DNA of 23,879 nt from the NCBI GenBank assembly GCA_946613955.1, contig CAMOGC010000005.1, forward strand, positions 1 to 23,879. Direction: 5' to 3'. Below the pieces are notes generated by a model. That model did not search any database. It saw nothing but the letters and a program-made list of their open reading frames with translations, and was not told the DNA's origin. The position numbers were made by a program, and so were the translations under genes. The DNA comes from an uncultured Clostridia bacterium (GTDB taxonomy: Bacteria > Bacillota_A > Clostridia > Christensenellales > Aristaeellaceae). Of the stretch, positions 21,148 through 23,879 are shown piece after piece (the stretch's first letter is position 1; each line of letters begins with the position of its first letter).

Positions 21148-22632
21148 TCAGGCCCAGGGATTCTCGGTCGGGTAAGGCAGTTCTTTGGGCTGATTGTAGG
21201 CGATATCCTCGATGCCGAGATACTTGAAGATCTCGAACAGCTGCTTCGCGCAATGGCTGAAGGCGACGGCGCCGTGATGCGGATAGCGCTTCTGGATCAG
21301 CACGTGGCGATAGAACCGGCCCATTTCCTTGATGGCGAAAACGCCGATGCCGCCGAAGGAGCGGGTCTTGACCGGGAGCACCTCGCCCTGGGCGATGTAG
21401 GCCCGGAGCTTGCCCTCGCTGTCGCACTGCAGGCGGTAGAAGGTAATGGGACTGGCGGCGATGTCGCCCTCCAGGGTGCCCCGGGTGAAATCGGGATCGC
21501 TTCCTTCCGGTTCGAGCAGCCGATGCTGGATCAGCTGATACTTGATGGCCCGGTCGCCGCACATCTTGCAGCTGGGGGTGTTTCCGCAATGGAAGCCCAT
21601 GAAGGTATCCGTCAGCTGGTAATCAAACTTGCCCTTGATGTCCTCGTCATAAATATACTGGGGCACCGTATTGTTGATATCCAGAACGGTCACCGAATCC
21701 TCCGTCAGGCAGGAGCCGATGTATTCGCTCAGGCCGCCGTAAATGTCGACCTCGCAGGAAACCGGGATGCCCCGGCTGGCCAGACGGCTGTTCACATAGC
21801 AGGGCTCGAACCCGAACTGGGACGGGAAGGCCGGCCAGCATTTGTCGGCGAACAGCACGTATTTCTTCGCGCCCTTGTGGTTTTCCGCCCAGTCCAGCAG
21901 CGTCAGCTCGAACTGCGCCATCCGGACCAGCATGTCCTCATAGTACCGGCCCTCGCCCATCTCCTTCTTCATGTCCTCGCAGACGGCGGGAATCCGGGGA
22001 TCGTCCTTATGCTCCTGATAGCTGACCAGCAGATCCAGCTCGGAGTTTTCCTCGATTTCGATGCCCAGCTCGTAGAGCCCCTTGATGGGCGCGTTGCAGG
22101 CGAAGAAATCCTGGGGCCGGGGGCCGAAGGAAATGATCTTCAGGTTTTTCAGGCCGACGATGACCCGGGCGATGGGGATAAACTCGGCGATTTTGTCCGC
22201 CAGCTCCGCCGCCGTGCCGACGGGATACTCGGGAATGTAGCCCTTCAGATGGCGCATGCCCAGGTTGTAGGAGCAGTTCAGCATGCCGCAGTAGGCGTCG
22301 CCGCGGCCGTTGATCAGATCCCCGTCGCCCTCGGCGGCCGCCACGAACATGCAGGGGCCGTCAAAGTATTTGGCGATCAGGGTTTCCGGTGTTTCGGGCC
22401 CGAAGTTGCCAAGGAAAACGCAGGCGGCGTTGCACTCGTTGGCCTTCAGTTCCTCGACAGCCTTAAGCATGTCCTTTTCGTTTTCAACCGTGGTTTTGAT
22501 CTCGACAAAGTTCAGCCCCTTGCTCTGGCAGCAGGCGGCCAGGGCGGCCCGGCGCTTTTCGCTCAGGGCGATGGGAAAACAGTCCCGGCTGACGGCGACC
22601 AGCCCCAGTTTGATGACCGGAATATTGTCCAT
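21148..22632 (-). CDS. L-fucose/L-arabinose isomerase family protein
   Basis: A 494-residue protein of the fucose/arabinose isomerase superfamily, about 100 residues shorter than E. coli FucI. The N-terminal half has the Rossmann-like lobes (GLVAVSRDCFP; ACVFLGNFGPETPE; GPRPQDFFACN). Metal-binding acids are visible as E294 in SCEVDIYGG and D318 in VLDINNT; their 24-residue spacing equals that of FucI E337 and D361. A His-rich HHGAVAFSH near residue 452 supplies the third ligand. A Cys cluster CGNTPSCKMC lies between. It likely interconverts an aldose and a ketose, but the sugar is unknown and no sugar kinase or aldolase is adjacent. GGAGG lies 10 bases before the ATG. It has its own promoter and terminator. 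Confidence 0.85.
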   Translation of the reverse strand: MDNIPVIKLGLVAVSRDCFPIALSEKRRAALAACCQSKGLNFVEIKTTVENEKDMLKAVEELKANECNAACVFLGNFGPETPETLIAKYFDGPCMFVAAAEGDGDLINGRGDAYCGMLNCSYNLGMRHLKGYIPEYPVGTAAELADKIAEFIPIARVIVGLKNLKIISFGPRPQDFFACNAPIKGLYELGIEIEENSELDLLVSYQEHKDDPRIPAVCEDMKKEMGEGRYYEDMLVRMAQFELTLLDWAENHKGAKKYVLFADKCWPAFPSQFGFEPCYVNSRLASRGIPVSCEVDIYGGLSEYIGSCLTEDSVTVLDINNTVPQYIYDEDIKGKFDYQLTDTFMGFHCGNTPSCKMCGDRAIKYQLIQHRLLEPEGSDPDFTRGTLEGDIAASPITFYRLQCDSEGKLRAYIAQGEVLPVKTRSFGGIGVFAIKEMGRFYRHVLIQKRYPHHGAVAFSHCAKQLFEIFKYLGIEDIAYNQPKELPYPTENPWA

Positions 22633-22680
22633 TTTTCTTTCCCTCCTCAGAATATTATGACTGCGCGGAATCCTTCTGTA

Positions 22681-22709
22681 AGAATATCACCGGATGGCAT
22701 ATCCGTCAA
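22681..22709 (-). promoter_or_regulatory. Promoter of the isomerase-family gene
   Basis: On the minus strand, -35 TTGACG (22704-22709), 17-base spacer, -10 TATTCT (22681-22686). The start near 22674 gives a leader of about 40 bases with GGAGG before the ATG at 22632. Confidence 0.6.
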
Positions 22710-22760
22710 TGAATAATCGTTTTTTGAACAAGCGCGAAAAAAAACAAACCGAAAAAAGGC

Positions 22761-22785
22761 CCTTGTCAAACCTGACAAAACAAGG
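22761..22785. promoter_or_regulatory. Operator-like palindromes over the gap -35 element
   Basis: TTGTCA-AACC-TGACAA (22763-22778) is a perfect 6+6 inverted repeat covering the -35 and spacer. CCTTGT (22761-22766) and ACAAGG (22780-22785) form a second, nested one. A repressor bound here would block the promoter. The regulator is unidentified. Confidence 0.5.
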
Positions 22786-22791
22786 TAAAAT
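22763..22791 (+). promoter_or_regulatory. Sigma-A promoter of gap
   Basis: On the plus strand, -35 TTGTCA (22763-22768), 17-base spacer, -10 TAAAAT (22786-22791), each 5 of 6. Transcription near 22798 leaves a leader of about 45 bases ending in AGGAGG. Confidence 0.75.
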
Positions 22792-22842
22792 AAACGATGG
22801 TGCACGACACTGGACTAATTGATTTACAGGAGGGTTTCAACA

Positions 22843-23879
22843 ATGGCTGTGAAAGTTGCAATCAATGGTTTTGGCCGCATCGGTCGTCTGGCTTTCCGTC
22901 AGATGTTCAACGCGCCCGGTTACGAAATCGTCGCGATCAACGATCTGACCAGCCCGGCTATGCTGGCGCATCTGCTCAAGTATGACACGGCGCAGAAGGG
23001 CTATTGCGGCGTGATCGGCGAAAATAAGCACACTGTGACCTCCAAGGAGCCCGTTTTTGAGGAAGACGGCAAAACCGTGAAGGTGCCCGGCTCCATTACC
23101 GTCGATGGCAAGGAAATCACCATCTACGCCGAGCCCAAGGCCGCCAACCTGCCCTGGAAAGAACTGGATGTGGACGTGGTGCTGGAGTGCACCGGCTTCT
23201 ATACCAGCAAGGCCAAGAGCCAGGCGCACATTGACGCCGGCGCCAAGAAGGTCGTTATCTCCGCTCCCGCGGGCAACGATCTGCCCACCATCGTTTACAA
23301 CGTGAACAACAACGTGCTGAAGGCCAGCGACACCATCATCTCCGCCGCTTCCTGCACGACCAACTGCCTGGCCCCCATGACCAAGGCCCTGAATGACCGC
23401 TATCCGATCGTTTCCGGTATCATGACCACCGTTCATGCCTATACCGGCGACCAGATGATCCTCGACGGCCCCCATCGGAAGGGCGACCTGCAGCGGGCCC
23501 GTGCCGGCGCCGCCAACATCGTTCCCAACTCCACCGGCGCCGCCAAGGCGATCGGCCTGGTCATCCCCGAGCTGAACGGCAAGCTGATCGGCTCCGCCCA
23601 GCGCGTCCCGGTGCCCACCGGCTCCACCACGATCCTGGTGGCCGTCGTCAAGGGCAAGGATATCACCAAGGATTCCGTGAACGCCGCCATGAAGGCCCAG
23701 TCCTCTGAGTCCTTCGGCTACACGACCGAGAAGCTGGTCTCCAGCGACATCATTGGCATGACCTACGGCTCCCTCTTCGATGCCAACCAGACCATGGTGC
23801 AGAAGATCGACGAGGACACCTATCAGGTGCAGGTTGTGGCCTGGTATGACAACGAGAACAGCTACACCAGCCAGATGGT
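22843..23879 (+). CDS. gap: Type I glyceraldehyde-3-phosphate dehydrogenase, C-terminus cut by window end
   Basis: 345 residues are present. The NAD-binding N-terminus is [20 protein letters not shown], the catalytic Cys is in [12 protein letters not shown], and its His partner lies in [11 protein letters not shown]. The substrate-binding STTILV region and the closing [12 protein letters not shown] are visible, so only a short tail is missing. It oxidises glyceraldehyde 3-phosphate to 1,3-bisphosphoglycerate in glycolysis. ATG at 22843 is preceded by AGGAGG. Codon use is highly biased to C-ending codons, fitting high expression. It has its own promoter with an operator-like palindrome; pgk or tpi might follow outside the window. 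Confidence 0.97.
   Translation, partial: MAVKVAINGFGRIGRLAFRQMFNAPGYEIVAINDLTSPAMLAHLLKYDTAQKGYCGVIGENKHTVTSKEPVFEEDGKTVKVPGSITVDGKEITIYAEPKAANLPWKELDVDVVLECTGFYTSKAKSQAHIDAGAKKVVISAPAGNDLPTIVYNVNNNVLKASDTIISAASCTTNCLAPMTKALNDRYPIVSGIMTTVHAYTGDQMILDGPHRKGDLQRARAGAANIVPNSTGAAKAIGLVIPELNGKLIGSAQRVPVPTGSTTILVAVVKGKDITKDSVNAAMKAQSSESFGYTTEKLVSSDIIGMTYGSLFDANQTMVQKIDEDTYQVQVVAWYDNENSYTSQM

Noticed and set aside
22763..22778. Rex binding site upstream of gap
   Set aside because: Rex sites are 18 bp (TTGT-N10-ACAA); here the arms are separated by 8 bases, so identification as Rex is not supported.

Overview
This looks like a GC-rich Bacillota genome, most likely an uncultured Clostridia-type gut or rumen lineage. 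The reasons are Gram-positive style Shine-Dalgarno sites (AGGAGG), sigma-A promoters, Firmicutes-type parS and DnaA sites, a PolA with a degenerate proofreading domain, AddA rather than RecB, and clostridial DUF1015 and L-fucose/L-arabinose-isomerase-like proteins. I cannot name the genus from sequence alone.

The centre of the window is the chromosomal replication origin. Between pgsA and dnaN (about 11.84-12.19 kb) lie TTTTCCACA-type DnaA boxes. They are followed by two adjoining boxes, a GC-rich spacer, a run of TAC/GAT triplets that reads as DnaA-trios, and a 20-bp pure A/T stretch: the layout of a bacterial basal unwinding system. To the right come dnaN, recF and addA. Two perfect 16-bp parS sites (TGTTTCACGTGAAACA) sit in the recF-addA gap and inside addA. 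A DnaA-box cluster lies inside addA (17.23-17.37 kb) and another just downstream (18.12-18.27 kb). dnaA itself, the usual neighbour, is absent; rimO-pgsA occupies the left flank.

Left arm: a partial secreted protein (minus), a DUF1015 protein, a complete branched-chain amino-acid type ABC transporter livJ-livH-livM-livG-livF (minus, own promoter, intercistronic hairpin after livJ), a small standalone FakA/YloV C-terminal-domain protein (plus), polA (minus), then rimO-pgsA (plus) driven from a promoter back-to-back with that of polA and preceded by a 21-codon leader ORF.

Right arm: after addA and a strong convergent terminator come an MBL-fold hydrolase, a gene-free stretch with a 63-bp tandem repeat, a type I phosphodiesterase/nucleotide pyrophosphatase-like enzyme and a fucose/arabinose isomerase-family protein (all minus). 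The window ends in glyceraldehyde-3-phosphate dehydrogenase (plus, cut by the window end), whose promoter carries an operator-like palindrome. All long plus-strand ORFs opposite the left-arm genes are antisense shadows.
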